Source: Comamonas sp. BIGb0124 (GTDB lineage Bacteria; Pseudomonadota; Gammaproteobacteria; Burkholderiales; Burkholderiaceae_C). From it: a stretch of DNA of 64,000 bases. The stretch spans positions 806,001 to 870,000 of the forward strand of contig NZ_RJVF01000009.1 in NCBI RefSeq assembly GCF_003752175.1. The letters run 5' to 3'. Positions 50,984 through 60,325 of this stretch are shown piece after piece (the first letter of the stretch is position 1; each line of letters opens with the position of its first letter). The notes beneath the pieces are model-generated. The model was not told the DNA's origin. It saw only the letters and a list, made by a program, of their open reading frames with translations, and did no database searches. Position numbers and translations under genes: made by a program.

Positions 50984-52726
50984 ATGGGAGTCGAGTCGGT
51001 TGCGCGTCTGCTGGATACGTTCGGTCACGCTTTCTGCGTTTTCGACGCACAGGATCGCGCTGTGCTGTGGAACGACACATTTCTGGTTTTTTTCCCCGAG
51101 CACGACGGGCTGATTCATCCGGGCGAGCACTACAGCGAGAACCTGCGGCGCTTTTACACCGGACGTCTGCCGCAGGAAGAGCAGGTCCATCTCGAACGTT
51201 ACGTGGCCGACGGTGTCCAGCGCAATCGTCTGCCGACCCAGCCCTTCGTGTTCGAGCACCACGGCCGGTGGCTGAAGGTCATGGCCGTGCCCGATGCGGC
51301 AGGCGGTCGCATCCGCATGTGGCAGGAGATTCCCCGCGAGCAGGCGTCTGCCCAGGCCGGCGTGCCTCTCATGCGCTTGGCGGCCATGGAGTACGGCGCG
51401 CTGCTGAGTCAGGCCGAAGAGGGCGCGGCCCTGCTCGACAGCCAGATGCGGATCCTGGATGTCAACGATGCTTTCATGGCGCTCTACCGCATCCGGGACA
51501 AGGCCGGCCTGCTCGGGCGTTCCTATTGCACCGTCATCGAGGACTGGTGGCAGGCGGCTGCGGTGACGGCCGATGCTGCCGGCCTGGCCGTGCCGAGCCC
51601 GCTCGATTCGGAGCTGGGGGTTCCCGTGGACATCCCGCTGCCGGATGGCCGCTGGGTCCAGGTTTCGACGCACTGGTCGGTCGACCATGAGGTGCTGTAC
51701 TCGCTGCACTGGGACATCAGCGACAGCAAGCAGGCCGAGCTGGCCCTGCGGCAGGCCGAGCAGCGGGTGCGCAGCAGCGAGTCGCGCCTGATCGAGGTCA
51801 CCGACAGCCTGCTGTCCGAAAAGCGTCGTGCCGACCAGTCCGAACAACGGCTGCAGATCGCCTTCGGGAACGCGGGCATCGCCATCGTCGTGGCGTCGCC
51901 GCACGGGGTGGTCCTCGACGCCAACGACGCCGCTTTGCAGTTGCTCGGGCATGCCGTGTCCGATCTGCGGGGCATGCTGCTGAGCCAGCTTTTCGAACCC
52001 GAAGTCAGTGCGCGCCTGCGCCTGGTGGGGGGCGCGGGCAGCGGTACCGTGGCGCATCTCGAGACCGTCTTCAGACATGCCGACGGCACCGTGCGTCACG
52101 GCCAACTGATCGCTGCAGGCGCGTCGGCCGTCAAACATCCGGTCGCCCGCACCGTGCTCTATCTCATCGACATCACCGACAAGAAGAACAGCGACCTGGC
52201 CCGCGAACGCGCGATGGAGGCCTTGCGCAACGAGGCGCTTCACGACGTGCTCACGGGCCTGGGCAACCGGCGATACCTGGATGCGGCCCTGCGCGACCTG
52301 ACCTCGGGCAGCCATGCCTTGCTCTACATCGATCTCGACGGCTTCAAGGCGGTCAACGATCGTGTCGGCCATGCCTATGGCGATACCGTTCTGCGGCAGA
52401 TCGCCGACCTGTTCAGGCAGGCCACCCGCTCGAGCGATGCCGTGGCACGCGTCGGCGGCGACGAGTTCGTGGTGGTGGCCCGGGATTGCAGCCGGTCGCA
52501 GGCCCTGGTCGTCGCGGGCAAGCTCATCGCGAGCCTGCAGGGCCACCGCTTCGAGCTGGCCGGCTCGGCCTACTCGCTGGGGGCGAGCATCGGCATCCGC
52601 CTGTGCGACAACGGCTGCGGCAACGAGCCGGCATCGCAACTGCTGGCCGATGCCGACCAGGCCTGCTACCGGGCCAAGCGGTCGGGCAAGAACCGGGCCG
52701 TGGTCTGGGAGGCCGAAATCGCTTAA
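50984..52726 (+). CDS. diguanylate cyclase with PAS sensor domains
   Basis: 580-residue cytoplasmic protein with no membrane helix. PAS-like segments lie at about 5-110, 130-240 and 290-405 (FGNAGIAIVVASPHGVVLDAND in the last), joined by a coiled coil at about 240-290. The C-terminal GGDEF domain (about 415-575) has an intact active site VGGDEF (Gly491-Phe495) and a complete product-inhibition I-site Arg482-x-x-Asp485, five residues upstream. It should therefore synthesise cyclic di-GMP and be feedback-controlled. ATG 50984 is preceded by GAAAGG. Its TAA overlaps the stop of the convergent glucosidase gene. Confidence 0.94.
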   Translation: MGVESVARLLDTFGHAFCVFDAQDRAVLWNDTFLVFFPEHDGLIHPGEHYSENLRRFYTGRLPQEEQVHLERYVADGVQRNRLPTQPFVFEHHGRWLKVMAVPDAAGGRIRMWQEIPREQASAQAGVPLMRLAAMEYGALLSQAEEGAALLDSQMRILDVNDAFMALYRIRDKAGLLGRSYCTVIEDWWQAAAVTADAAGLAVPSPLDSELGVPVDIPLPDGRWVQVSTHWSVDHEVLYSLHWDISDSKQAELALRQAEQRVRSSESRLIEVTDSLLSEKRRADQSEQRLQIAFGNAGIAIVVASPHGVVLDANDAALQLLGHAVSDLRGMLLSQLFEPEVSARLRLVGGAGSGTVAHLETVFRHADGTVRHGQLIAAGASAVKHPVARTVLYLIDITDKKNSDLARERAMEALRNEALHDVLTGLGNRRYLDAALRDLTSGSHALLYIDLDGFKAVNDRVGHAYGDTVLRQIADLFRQATRSSDAVARVGGDEFVVVARDCSRSQALVVAGKLIASLQGHRFELAGSAYSLGASIGIRLCDNGCGNEPASQLLADADQACYRAKRSGKNRAVVWEAEIA

Positions 52727-55122
52727 CGCAGCTCGAAGGTGCCGACCTTCACATCCTGCGAGTCCAGCCCGATCTGTACATTGAACTGGCCGTCCTCGGC
52801 CACGTGTTCGAGCTTCGCGTTGTAGAAGGCCAGCTTCTGCTCGTCGATCTCGAAGCGCACCACCTGCTGCTCGCCGGGCTGCAGCATGATCTTGCGGAAG
52901 TCCTTCAGTTCCTTGACCGGACGTGCCACCGAGGCCGCCGGGTCTTCGATGTAGAGCTGCACCACCGTCTCGCCTGCGCGATCGCCGGCGTTGCGCACGG
53001 CGATGCTGGCCGTCACCCGGCCGCCGCGCGCCATCGTGGGCGCCGACAGGCTGACGTCCGAGAGCTCGAAACGGGTGTAGCTCAGACCGTAGCCGAAGGG
53101 GTAGAGCGGTCCGTTGGGTTCCTCGAAGTACTGCGAGGTGTAGTTGCCCGGCTTGCCCGGCGTGAAAGGGCGGCCGATGCGCAGGTGGTTGTAGTAGGTG
53201 GGAATCTGGCCGACCGAGCGCGCGAACGACACGGGCAGCTTGCCTGCCGGGTTGTAGTCGCCGAACAGCACGTCGCTGATGGCGTGTCCGCCTTCGGTGC
53301 CGGTGTACCAGGTCTCGAGCACCGCATCCGCGTTCTTCTTGGCCCAGTCCAGCGCCAGCGGCCGGCCGTTCATCAGCACCAGCACCAGCGGCTTGCCGGT
53401 GGCCTTCAGCGCCGCCAGCAGATCGCGTTGGCTGGCCGGCAGTTCCAGGCTGGTGCGGCTCGAGGATTCATGCGACATGCCACGGGCCTCGCCCACGGCG
53501 GCCACGACCACGTCGGCCTGCTGCGCGGCGCGCACCGCTTCGGCGATCTGATCGGCGGCCGGCCGCTTGTCGTTGACGACCTCGGGCGTATCCCAGTTCA
53601 AGAAGTTCAGGTACTCGACGATGGCCGGGTCGTCGGTCACGTTGGAGCCCCGGGCGTACACCACACGCGCGCGGCCGCGCACGGCGGCTTCCAGGCCCTG
53701 GCGCAAGGTCACCGACTGCTTGGCCACGCCGGCAGCCGACCAACTGCCCATGATGTCGATGGGCGAATCGGCCAGCGGCCCGACCAGGGCGATCGTGCCG
53801 GCCTTGCGCAGCGGCAGCGTGCCGTTCCGGTTTTCCAGCAGCACCAGGGATTTGCGTGCCACGTCGCGCGTGGCTGCGCGATGCAGCCGCTGTTCGGCGT
53901 TGACGTCGACCGGATCGCCATCGGCCGTGCCGATGCGGCGGAACGGGTCGCTGAACAGGCCGAGGTCGTATTTCACGCCCAGCACTTCGCGCACCGCGTT
54001 GTCGATCTCCTGCATGCTCACTTCGCCGGATTGCACCAGGCGCGGGAGTTCCTGCAGATAGACCTGATCGGCCATGCTGAGGTCGATGCCGGCCTTGATG
54101 GCCAGCTTGGCGGCTTCGCGGCTGTCGCGGGCCACGCCGTGCTTGACCAGCTCGGTGATGGCGCCGTGGTCGCTCACGGTCACGCCCTTGAAGCCCCATT
54201 GCTTGCGCAGCAGATCCTGCATCAGCCAGGTGTTGGAAGTCGCCGGTACGCCGTTGATGGAGTTCAGCGCCACCATCACGCCGGCCGCGCCCGCATCCAC
54301 CGCTGCGCGGTAGGGCGGCAGGTAGTCCTGGTACATGCGCATGGGGCTCATGTCCACGGTGTTGTAGTCGCGTCCGCCCTCGACGGCGCCGTACAGCGCG
54401 AAGTGCTTGACGCTGGCGCCGATGCTGTCGGGCGCAGCCAGCGACATCCCCTGGAAACCGCGTACGCTGGCGCGCGCCGCTTCGGAGACCAGGTGCGGGT
54501 CTTCGCCGAAGCCCTCCGAGGTCCGGCCCCAGCGGGGATCGCGGCTGATATCGACCATGGGCGCGAAGGTCATGTCGATGCCGTCGGCAGCCGCCTCGAC
54601 GGCGGCCGTGCGTGCGGCCAGTTCCACGGCCTGCATGTCCCAGGTCGAGGCCAGCCCCAGGCTGATCGGAAACACCGTGCGATGGCCGTGCACGATGTCG
54701 TAGGCAAACAGCACCGGGATCTTGAGGCGGCTGCGTTCCACGGCGGCGGCCTGCAGGGGGCGGTTGTCCTTTCGGGTGACCGTGTTGAAGCTCGCCCCGA
54801 TGCGCCCGGCGGCGATTTCGTCGGCCAGCTTGGCCGCCGGCATGTCCGAACCGATGCTGATGAGGCGCAACTGACCGATCTTCTCGTCGAGCGTCATGCG
54901 GCCGATCAGGTCGGCGACGAAGGCCGACTTGGTCTCCAGCCGGGTCTGGGACGAATCGGGGGATGCGGTCTGCGCCCAGGCGGGCGACAGGCCGGCCAGC
55001 GGGAAGGCCAGGGCCGTGGCCAGCGCCACCCGGCGCCAGCGTAGACCGGGCGCCCGCCGGGTGCCCTGCGTCGGGGCCTGCGCGTTCCGGCCCAGGCTGG
55101 GCTTGCCGCTGATGATTTGCAT
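52723..55122 (-). CDS. bglX: GH3 family beta-glucosidase, periplasmic
   Basis: 799 residues. A long signal region with RWRR and a hydrophobic stretch ending AWAQ (about 28-52) precedes the GH3 catalytic barrel (RMTLDEKIGQLRL, FAYDIVHGHRTVFPISLGLA, SVKHFALYGAVEGGRDYN). The nucleophile Asp is in GFKGVTVSDHGAI; the alpha/beta sandwich (SLVLLENRNGTLPL) and a C-terminal fibronectin-III-like domain (PFGYGLSYTRFELS) follow. Close to E. coli BglX. Divergent from opgG across 211 bp, which suggests action on periplasmic beta-glucans. The start ATG 55122 lacks a good ribosome site. Confidence 0.93.
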   Translation of the reverse strand: MQIISGKPSLGRNAQAPTQGTRRAPGLRWRRVALATALAFPLAGLSPAWAQTASPDSSQTRLETKSAFVADLIGRMTLDEKIGQLRLISIGSDMPAAKLADEIAAGRIGASFNTVTRKDNRPLQAAAVERSRLKIPVLFAYDIVHGHRTVFPISLGLASTWDMQAVELAARTAAVEAAADGIDMTFAPMVDISRDPRWGRTSEGFGEDPHLVSEAARASVRGFQGMSLAAPDSIGASVKHFALYGAVEGGRDYNTVDMSPMRMYQDYLPPYRAAVDAGAAGVMVALNSINGVPATSNTWLMQDLLRKQWGFKGVTVSDHGAITELVKHGVARDSREAAKLAIKAGIDLSMADQVYLQELPRLVQSGEVSMQEIDNAVREVLGVKYDLGLFSDPFRRIGTADGDPVDVNAEQRLHRAATRDVARKSLVLLENRNGTLPLRKAGTIALVGPLADSPIDIMGSWSAAGVAKQSVTLRQGLEAAVRGRARVVYARGSNVTDDPAIVEYLNFLNWDTPEVVNDKRPAADQIAEAVRAAQQADVVVAAVGEARGMSHESSSRTSLELPASQRDLLAALKATGKPLVLVLMNGRPLALDWAKKNADAVLETWYTGTEGGHAISDVLFGDYNPAGKLPVSFARSVGQIPTYYNHLRIGRPFTPGKPGNYTSQYFEEPNGPLYPFGYGLSYTRFELSDVSLSAPTMARGGRVTASIAVRNAGDRAGETVVQLYIEDPAASVARPVKELKDFRKIMLQPGEQQVVRFEIDEQKLAFYNAKLEHVAEDGQFNVQIGLDSQDVKVGTFELR

Positions 55123-55333
55123 AGAGGTTTTCACTTCCTGGTCGGTCCTGGCGCAGGTGCGCGGGTTGGCCCTCGAAATGGGCAGCCGCCTATTTTCGCG
55201 GTAAATCCGGATGGCGGATGCTAAGCTTGACAGTGCCAATAGCGGTGGATTCCCGGCCCGAGCCTTGCATGATCCGGGTTGGAGCCGCGGTGTCGGCTTA
55301 TCGCAACCCTCGATCGAACCATCTGGAGTTCCC

Positions 55334-56956
55334 GTGAACTTTTCTTCCGTCCGCGCCCATTTGCGGACCAAGACCCGTATTGCCATGCTGATGTTCACCG
55401 CCGCCGTGGCCGGTCACGCGGGCGCTTTTTCTCTGGACGACGTGCAGGCGCAGGCCCGTGACCTGGCCGCCCAGCCCTATGCGGCTCCGGTGAGCAACCT
55501 GCCCGACGTCTTCAGCCGCATGCAGTTTGCCGATTACCAGAAAATCCAGCCCCGGCGCGACCAGTTCGAGTGGAACAATCTCGAGACGCCGTTCAAGCTG
55601 GCCTTCTATCACCAGGGCATGCAGTTCAACACCCCCGTCAAGATCAACGAACTGGTCGAGGGCGACGCGGTGCAGGAAATCCGCTACGACCCGGTGCGCT
55701 TCGACTTCGGCGACCTGCATTTCGACCGGGCGGCGACCAGCAGCCTGGGCTGGGCCGGTTTCCGGGTGCTCTACCCGATCAATCAGGCCGGCAAGAACGA
55801 CGAGATCATGAGTGTTCTGGGGGCGAGCTATTTCCGGGTGATCGGCAAGGACCAGATCTACGGACTGTCCTCGCGCGGCCTGGCGATGGACACCGGACTG
55901 CCCATCGCCGAAGAATTCCCGCGCTTCCGTGAATACTGGATACGCCGTCCGCAGCCGCAGGACCGTTCCTTGACCATCTACGCACTGCTCGATTCGCCAC
56001 GGGCCACCGGCGCCTACGAGCTGACGCTGACGCCGGGCGCCGACACGCTGCTCGACGTCAAGGCACGGGTCTTCCTGCGCGGCCAGCCGGCCAAGCTGGG
56101 CATCGCGCCCCTGACCAGCATGTTCCTGTTCGGCCCCAGCCAGCCGTCGGCCGTGCCCAACTACCGCCCGGCCATCCATGACTCCAACGGCCTGGCCATC
56201 CATGCCGGCAACGGCGAGTGGATCTGGCGTCCGCTGAACAACCCTTCCATGGTGGCCCTCAGCAGTTACCAGACCACCAATCCCAAGGGCTTCGGCCTGC
56301 TGCAGCGCGGCCACGAGTTCTCCCGTTTCGAGGACTTGAAGGACCGCTACGATCTGCGGCCCAGCGCCTGGATCGAGCCGCAGAACGACTGGGGTTCCGG
56401 CCGCGTCGAACTGGTCGAGATTCCCACGGCCGACGAGACCAACGACAACATCGTCGCCTACTGGGTGCCCGACCAGCTTCCTGCGCCCGGCCAGGCCATG
56501 CCCTTCGATTACCGCATGCACTGGACGATGGCCGAGCCGGACTTGCTCGACGGCCAGACCGCATGGGTACGCCAGACTTTCCGTACGCTGGGTGAGCGCT
56601 ACCAGGCCAATCTGATCCGTCAGAACGACGGCTCGCTGGCCATGCTGGTCGATTTCGAGGGCCCTGGCCTGGCCCAGGTGGCCGATTCGGCGCTCAGCGC
56701 CCAGGTCAGCGCCAACGGCAATGTCGAGATCATCGGCACCGAACTCCAGCGCAACCCGGCCATCAAGGGCTGGCGCCTGACGCTGCGGGTGCGCGTGAAG
56801 GATGCGACCCAGGTCGGCGAGTTGCGTGCCGCCCTGGCGGCCAATGGCCAGGTCCTGTCCGAGACCTGGAGCTATCAGTTGCCGCCCAAGCCCGTGCCGG
56901 TGGCCACGCAGACACGCGACCAGTACGTCAACCGCTTCAAGAAAGTGGGCGAGTAA
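55334..56956 (+). CDS. opgG: periplasmic glucan biosynthesis protein OpgG (MdoG)
   Basis: 540 residues with an N-terminal signal ending AGHAGAFS. Start: GTG 55334, with GGAG six bases upstream, gives a normal signal peptide; the frame is open from 55211. Family blocks are [80 protein letters not shown] and [21 protein letters not shown]. Involved in making or trimming beta-1,2-linked osmoregulated periplasmic glucans; relatives are reported to be beta-1,2-glucanases. The glycosyltransferase OpgH, usually next to it, is missing here. A metallopeptidase gene follows after 48 bp. Confidence 0.95.
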   Translation: MNFSSVRAHLRTKTRIAMLMFTAAVAGHAGAFSLDDVQAQARDLAAQPYAAPVSNLPDVFSRMQFADYQKIQPRRDQFEWNNLETPFKLAFYHQGMQFNTPVKINELVEGDAVQEIRYDPVRFDFGDLHFDRAATSSLGWAGFRVLYPINQAGKNDEIMSVLGASYFRVIGKDQIYGLSSRGLAMDTGLPIAEEFPRFREYWIRRPQPQDRSLTIYALLDSPRATGAYELTLTPGADTLLDVKARVFLRGQPAKLGIAPLTSMFLFGPSQPSAVPNYRPAIHDSNGLAIHAGNGEWIWRPLNNPSMVALSSYQTTNPKGFGLLQRGHEFSRFEDLKDRYDLRPSAWIEPQNDWGSGRVELVEIPTADETNDNIVAYWVPDQLPAPGQAMPFDYRMHWTMAEPDLLDGQTAWVRQTFRTLGERYQANLIRQNDGSLAMLVDFEGPGLAQVADSALSAQVSANGNVEIIGTELQRNPAIKGWRLTLRVRVKDATQVGELRAALAANGQVLSETWSYQLPPKPVPVATQTRDQYVNRFKKVGE

Positions 56957-57004
56957 GCCGCGCATGCCCTGCGCCAGCGCCGCCGCCAGCCAGGAACCGA
57001 TGCC

Positions 57005-57868
57005 ATGAAATGGGAAAACAACCGCCGCTCCGATAACGTCGAAGACCGCCGAGGCGCTTCCGGGGGCGGAGGACTGGGCGGGCGCAGCATCGGGCTGGGC
57101 ACGGTGGTCGTCGCCCTGGTCGCCGGCTGGGTCTTCGGCATCAACCCGCTGACGATCCTCGGCTTGCTCAGCGGCGCGGACATCGGGCCGGCCGCGACCC
57201 AGCAGGCGCCTGCCGGCGCACCGCCGGCCAATGACCGCCAGGCCCAGTTCGTCTCGACGGTGCTGGCCGATACCGAAGATGTCTGGACCCGCCTCTTCAA
57301 GGAACAGGGTTCGACCTACGCCGTGCCGCGGCTGGTGCTGTTCCGCGGTGCCACCCCGACCGCCTGCGGGCAGGGCCAGTCGGCCATGGGCCCGTTCTAT
57401 TGCCCTCTCGATCAGAGGGTCTATATCGATCTCGCGTTCTACGACACCCTGCGTCAGCAGCTCGGTGCACCGGGCGACTTCGCGCAGGCCTATGTGATTG
57501 CCCACGAGGTGGGGCACCACGTGCAGAACCTGCTGGGTGTGCTGCCCCGGGTCGAGCAGCTCAAGCGCGGCGCCGCGCCGGCCGACGCCAACCGCCTGTC
57601 GGTGCGGGTCGAACTGCAGGCCGACTGCCTGGCGGGCGTCTGGGCCCAGAAGGCACGCTCCAATTTCCAGCTCGAGCCCGCCGACATCGAAGAGGCGCTC
57701 AATGCCGCTTCACGCATCGGCGACGACACCTTGCAGAAACAGGGCCAGGGCCACGTGGTGCCCGAGAGCTTCACGCACGGCACCAGCGCGCAGCGCGTGC
57801 GGTGGTTCAGCACGGGCTATGAACGCGGCACGCTGGCCGCTTGCGACACCTTCGATTCGCCGATCTGA
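57005..57868 (+). CDS. neutral zinc metallopeptidase (YpfJ family)
   Basis: 287 residues. N-terminus [16 protein letters not shown], then a Gly-rich stretch and one membrane helix (about 32-54), as in YpfJ. The zinc site is His167-Glu168-x-x-His171 (AHEVGHH), and the third ligand region is [11 protein letters not shown]. The domain is probably periplasmic, anchored to the inner membrane. 48 bp after opgG and 83 bp before rhlE on the same strand. Biological substrate unknown for the family. Confidence 0.93.
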   Translation: MKWENNRRSDNVEDRRGASGGGGLGGRSIGLGTVVVALVAGWVFGINPLTILGLLSGADIGPAATQQAPAGAPPANDRQAQFVSTVLADTEDVWTRLFKEQGSTYAVPRLVLFRGATPTACGQGQSAMGPFYCPLDQRVYIDLAFYDTLRQQLGAPGDFAQAYVIAHEVGHHVQNLLGVLPRVEQLKRGAAPADANRLSVRVELQADCLAGVWAQKARSNFQLEPADIEEALNAASRIGDDTLQKQGQGHVVPESFTHGTSAQRVRWFSTGYERGTLAACDTFDSPI

Positions 57869-57951
57869 GACGCTTTTGGGGGCGCCGAAAGGCCCGTGTG
57901 CACGGCAGTCTTGGAGGCTGGCGCGACACAATGCGACAATATCGGTCTTAC

Positions 57952-59394
57952 ATGAGCAATACATTCTCCTCCCTGGGCCTGGCCGAGCCCATTTCACGCG
58001 CCGTATCCGAGATGGGGTACGCGTCGATGACGCCTATCCAGGCGCAGGCCATTCCCGTCGTGCTGACCGGCAAGGACGTCATGGGCGCCGCCCAGACGGG
58101 CACGGGCAAGACCGCTGCCTTCTCGCTGCCGCTGCTGCAGAAGCTGATGCGCCACGAGAACGCCTCGACATCGCCGGCCCGGCATCCGGTGCGTGCCCTG
58201 GTGCTGCTGCCCACGCGTGAGCTGGCCGATCAGGTCGCGCAGCAGATCAAGCTGTATGCCCAGTACACCCAGTTGCGCAGCGCGGTGGTGTTCGGCGGCA
58301 TGGACATGAAACCCCAGACTGCCGAGCTCAAGCGTGGCGTCGAGGTGCTGGTGGCGACGCCGGGCCGCTTGCTCGACCACATCGAAGCCAAGAACGCGGT
58401 GCTCAATCAGGTCGAGTACGTGGTTCTCGACGAGGCCGACCGCATGCTCGACATCGGTTTCCTGCCCGATCTGCAACGCATCCTGAGTCATCTGCCCAAG
58501 CAGCGCACCACGCTGCTGTTCTCGGCCACGTTCTCGCCCGAGATCAAACGATTGGCCGGCAGCTACCTGCAGGACCCGGTCGTCATCGAGGTGGCCCGTC
58601 CCAATGAGACGGCTTCCACGGTGTCGCAGCATTTCTACCGGGTCGGCGACGACGACAAGCGCCGTGCGCTGGTCCAGTTGCTGCGCGACCGCCAGGTCAA
58701 GCAGGCCTTCGTCTTCGTCAACAGCAAGCTCGGATGTGCACGGCTGGCCCGGGCGCTCGAGCACGACGGCCTCAAGGCGACCGCGCTGCACGGCGACAAG
58801 AGCCAGGACGAACGCCTGAAGGCCCTCGAGGCCTTCAAGAGCGGTGCCGTCGATCTGCTCGTGGCCACCGACGTGGCCGCGCGCGGCCTCGACATCAAGG
58901 ATGTGCCGGCCGTCTTCAATTTCGATCTGCCGTTCAATTCCGAGGATTACGTGCACCGCATCGGCCGCACCGGCCGTGCCGGAGCTTCGGGCCTGGCCAT
59001 CAGCTTCGTGGGCGACCGCGACCAGCGCAATGTGGCCGATCTCGAGAAGATGCTGAAGTCCAAGATCGAGATCGAGGCGGTCGAGTTCGAGGAACACCGT
59101 CCCCGCCGCGGCCATTACAACGACGGCCAGCGCCATCGCCGCGAGGACGAAGCGCTGCAGGCCCAGCCTGCCCGCCAGCGCGAGCGCGCGGTCAACCAGC
59201 CTTATCCGGCGCAGCCGTCACGCTCGCGCGATCCGTTCTTCGATCGTCCCTACGAAGCCAGCGCCGCCACGGCCGAGCAGGCCCCGGCCTGGGATCCGGC
59301 CGCCAAGTCGGGCAACGGTTCGTCGCGCCCGGCGCCCGGCAAGAACCGCAAGAAGGTGGCCGCGCTGTTCCGCCCCGCGACATCCGCCAACTGA
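57952..59394 (+). CDS. rhlE: DEAD-box RNA helicase RhlE
   Basis: 480 residues. Q-motif and FSSLGLAEPISRAVSEMGY, Walker A AQTGTGKT, PTRELADQV, DEAD in LDEADRMLDIGF, SAT in LFSATFS, and C-terminal motifs FVNSKLGCARLARAL, ATDVAARGLDI and HRIGRTGRAG. A basic, Arg/Gln/Pro-rich tail of about 100 residues ends in KNRKKVAALF. ATG 57952 (MSNTFSSLG) is the family start; the open frame extends farther but into unrelated residues. Works in ribosome assembly and RNA remodelling in the cytoplasm. Confidence 0.96.
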   Translation: MSNTFSSLGLAEPISRAVSEMGYASMTPIQAQAIPVVLTGKDVMGAAQTGTGKTAAFSLPLLQKLMRHENASTSPARHPVRALVLLPTRELADQVAQQIKLYAQYTQLRSAVVFGGMDMKPQTAELKRGVEVLVATPGRLLDHIEAKNAVLNQVEYVVLDEADRMLDIGFLPDLQRILSHLPKQRTTLLFSATFSPEIKRLAGSYLQDPVVIEVARPNETASTVSQHFYRVGDDDKRRALVQLLRDRQVKQAFVFVNSKLGCARLARALEHDGLKATALHGDKSQDERLKALEAFKSGAVDLLVATDVAARGLDIKDVPAVFNFDLPFNSEDYVHRIGRTGRAGASGLAISFVGDRDQRNVADLEKMLKSKIEIEAVEFEEHRPRRGHYNDGQRHRREDEALQAQPARQRERAVNQPYPAQPSRSRDPFFDRPYEASAATAEQAPAWDPAAKSGNGSSRPAPGKNRKKVAALFRPATSAN

Positions 59395-59456
59395 GCATCG
59401 AAGGCCGGGTGCTGCCGCCGGCCTCGGGCCGGCGTCAGGGCATCAAGCGATGCCGG

Positions 59457-60296
59457 TCATGATTTGCCCGGCTTCTGGGCCTGTTCGCAGCGGGTCTGAA
59501 TGAGCCGCACAAAAGCGCCGTCGGCATCGATTTCGGCCGCGCTCAGGCATCCGCCCCACACGCAGCCTGTGTCCAGAGACAGGATATCGCGCCGCTGACC
59601 CTGCCATCCCAGGGTGGACCAGTGGCCGAAAGCCACGGTGTGGCCGGCGGTCGCCCGGTCCGGCACGTCGAACCACGGCATGCAGCCCTCCGGTGCGGTA
59701 TCCAGTCCTTCCTTCGCCAGAAAGTCCATGGTGCCGTCTGCGGTGCAGAAACGCAGCCGCGTGAGCGCGTTGACGATCACCCGCAGGCGGTCTGCGCCTT
59801 GCAGATCGTCCGACCAGCGGGCCGGCTCGTTGCCGTACATGTGACGCAGAAAATCGACCAGTCCGTCGCTGCGCAGGACGGACTCGACTTCGGCTGCGAG
59901 GGCGAGGGTCTTCTCCACCGTCCAGGCGGGCAGCACGCCGGCATGCACCATCAGCAGGCCGTGTGCCCCGATCGCCAGCGGCCGGTGCCGCAGCCAGTCC
60001 AGCAGTGCCGGCCGATCGGGGGCGTCGAGCAGATGGGTGAGGGTGTCGTGGCGGCGGGCCGGGCGGATGCCATGGGCCATGGCCAGCAGGTGAAGGTCGT
60101 GGTTGCCGAGCAGGCAATGGGCCGCATCGCCATAGGCCATGAGACGGCGCAGCACCGCGGCCGATTCGGGGCCCCGGTTGACCAGATCGCCGAGCACATA
60201 CAGCGTGTCGCGGCTGGGGGTGAAGTCGAGCTCGGCCAGCAGCCGGGCCAGGGGGGCGTCGCAACCCTGGATGTCGCCGATACAGTAAAGTGCCAT
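59457..60296 (-). CDS. apaH: bis(5'-nucleosyl)-tetraphosphatase, symmetrical (ApaH)
   Basis: 279-residue calcineurin-like phosphoesterase that splits Ap4A into two ADP; it also acts on RNA 5'-Np4 caps. Metal-binding motifs GDIQGC, GDLVNRGPES, LLGNHDLHLLAMAHG and VHAGVLP are all present, and GHWSTLGWQG and LDTGCVWGG match the family end. Divergent from the CorC/HlyC gene with only 29 bp between start codons. Confidence 0.96.
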   Translation of the reverse strand: MALYCIGDIQGCDAPLARLLAELDFTPSRDTLYVLGDLVNRGPESAAVLRRLMAYGDAAHCLLGNHDLHLLAMAHGIRPARRHDTLTHLLDAPDRPALLDWLRHRPLAIGAHGLLMVHAGVLPAWTVEKTLALAAEVESVLRSDGLVDFLRHMYGNEPARWSDDLQGADRLRVIVNALTRLRFCTADGTMDFLAKEGLDTAPEGCMPWFDVPDRATAGHTVAFGHWSTLGWQGQRRDILSLDTGCVWGGCLSAAEIDADGAFVRLIQTRCEQAQKPGKS

Positions 60297-60325
60297 CTCC
60301 TCATTGTCGCCTGCCTTGTTGCCTC

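Noticed and set aside
59410-59435. GC-rich hairpin between rhlE and apaH
   Set aside because: GCCGGCC/GGGCCGGC pairs well but no U-run follows on either strand, so I do not call a terminator.
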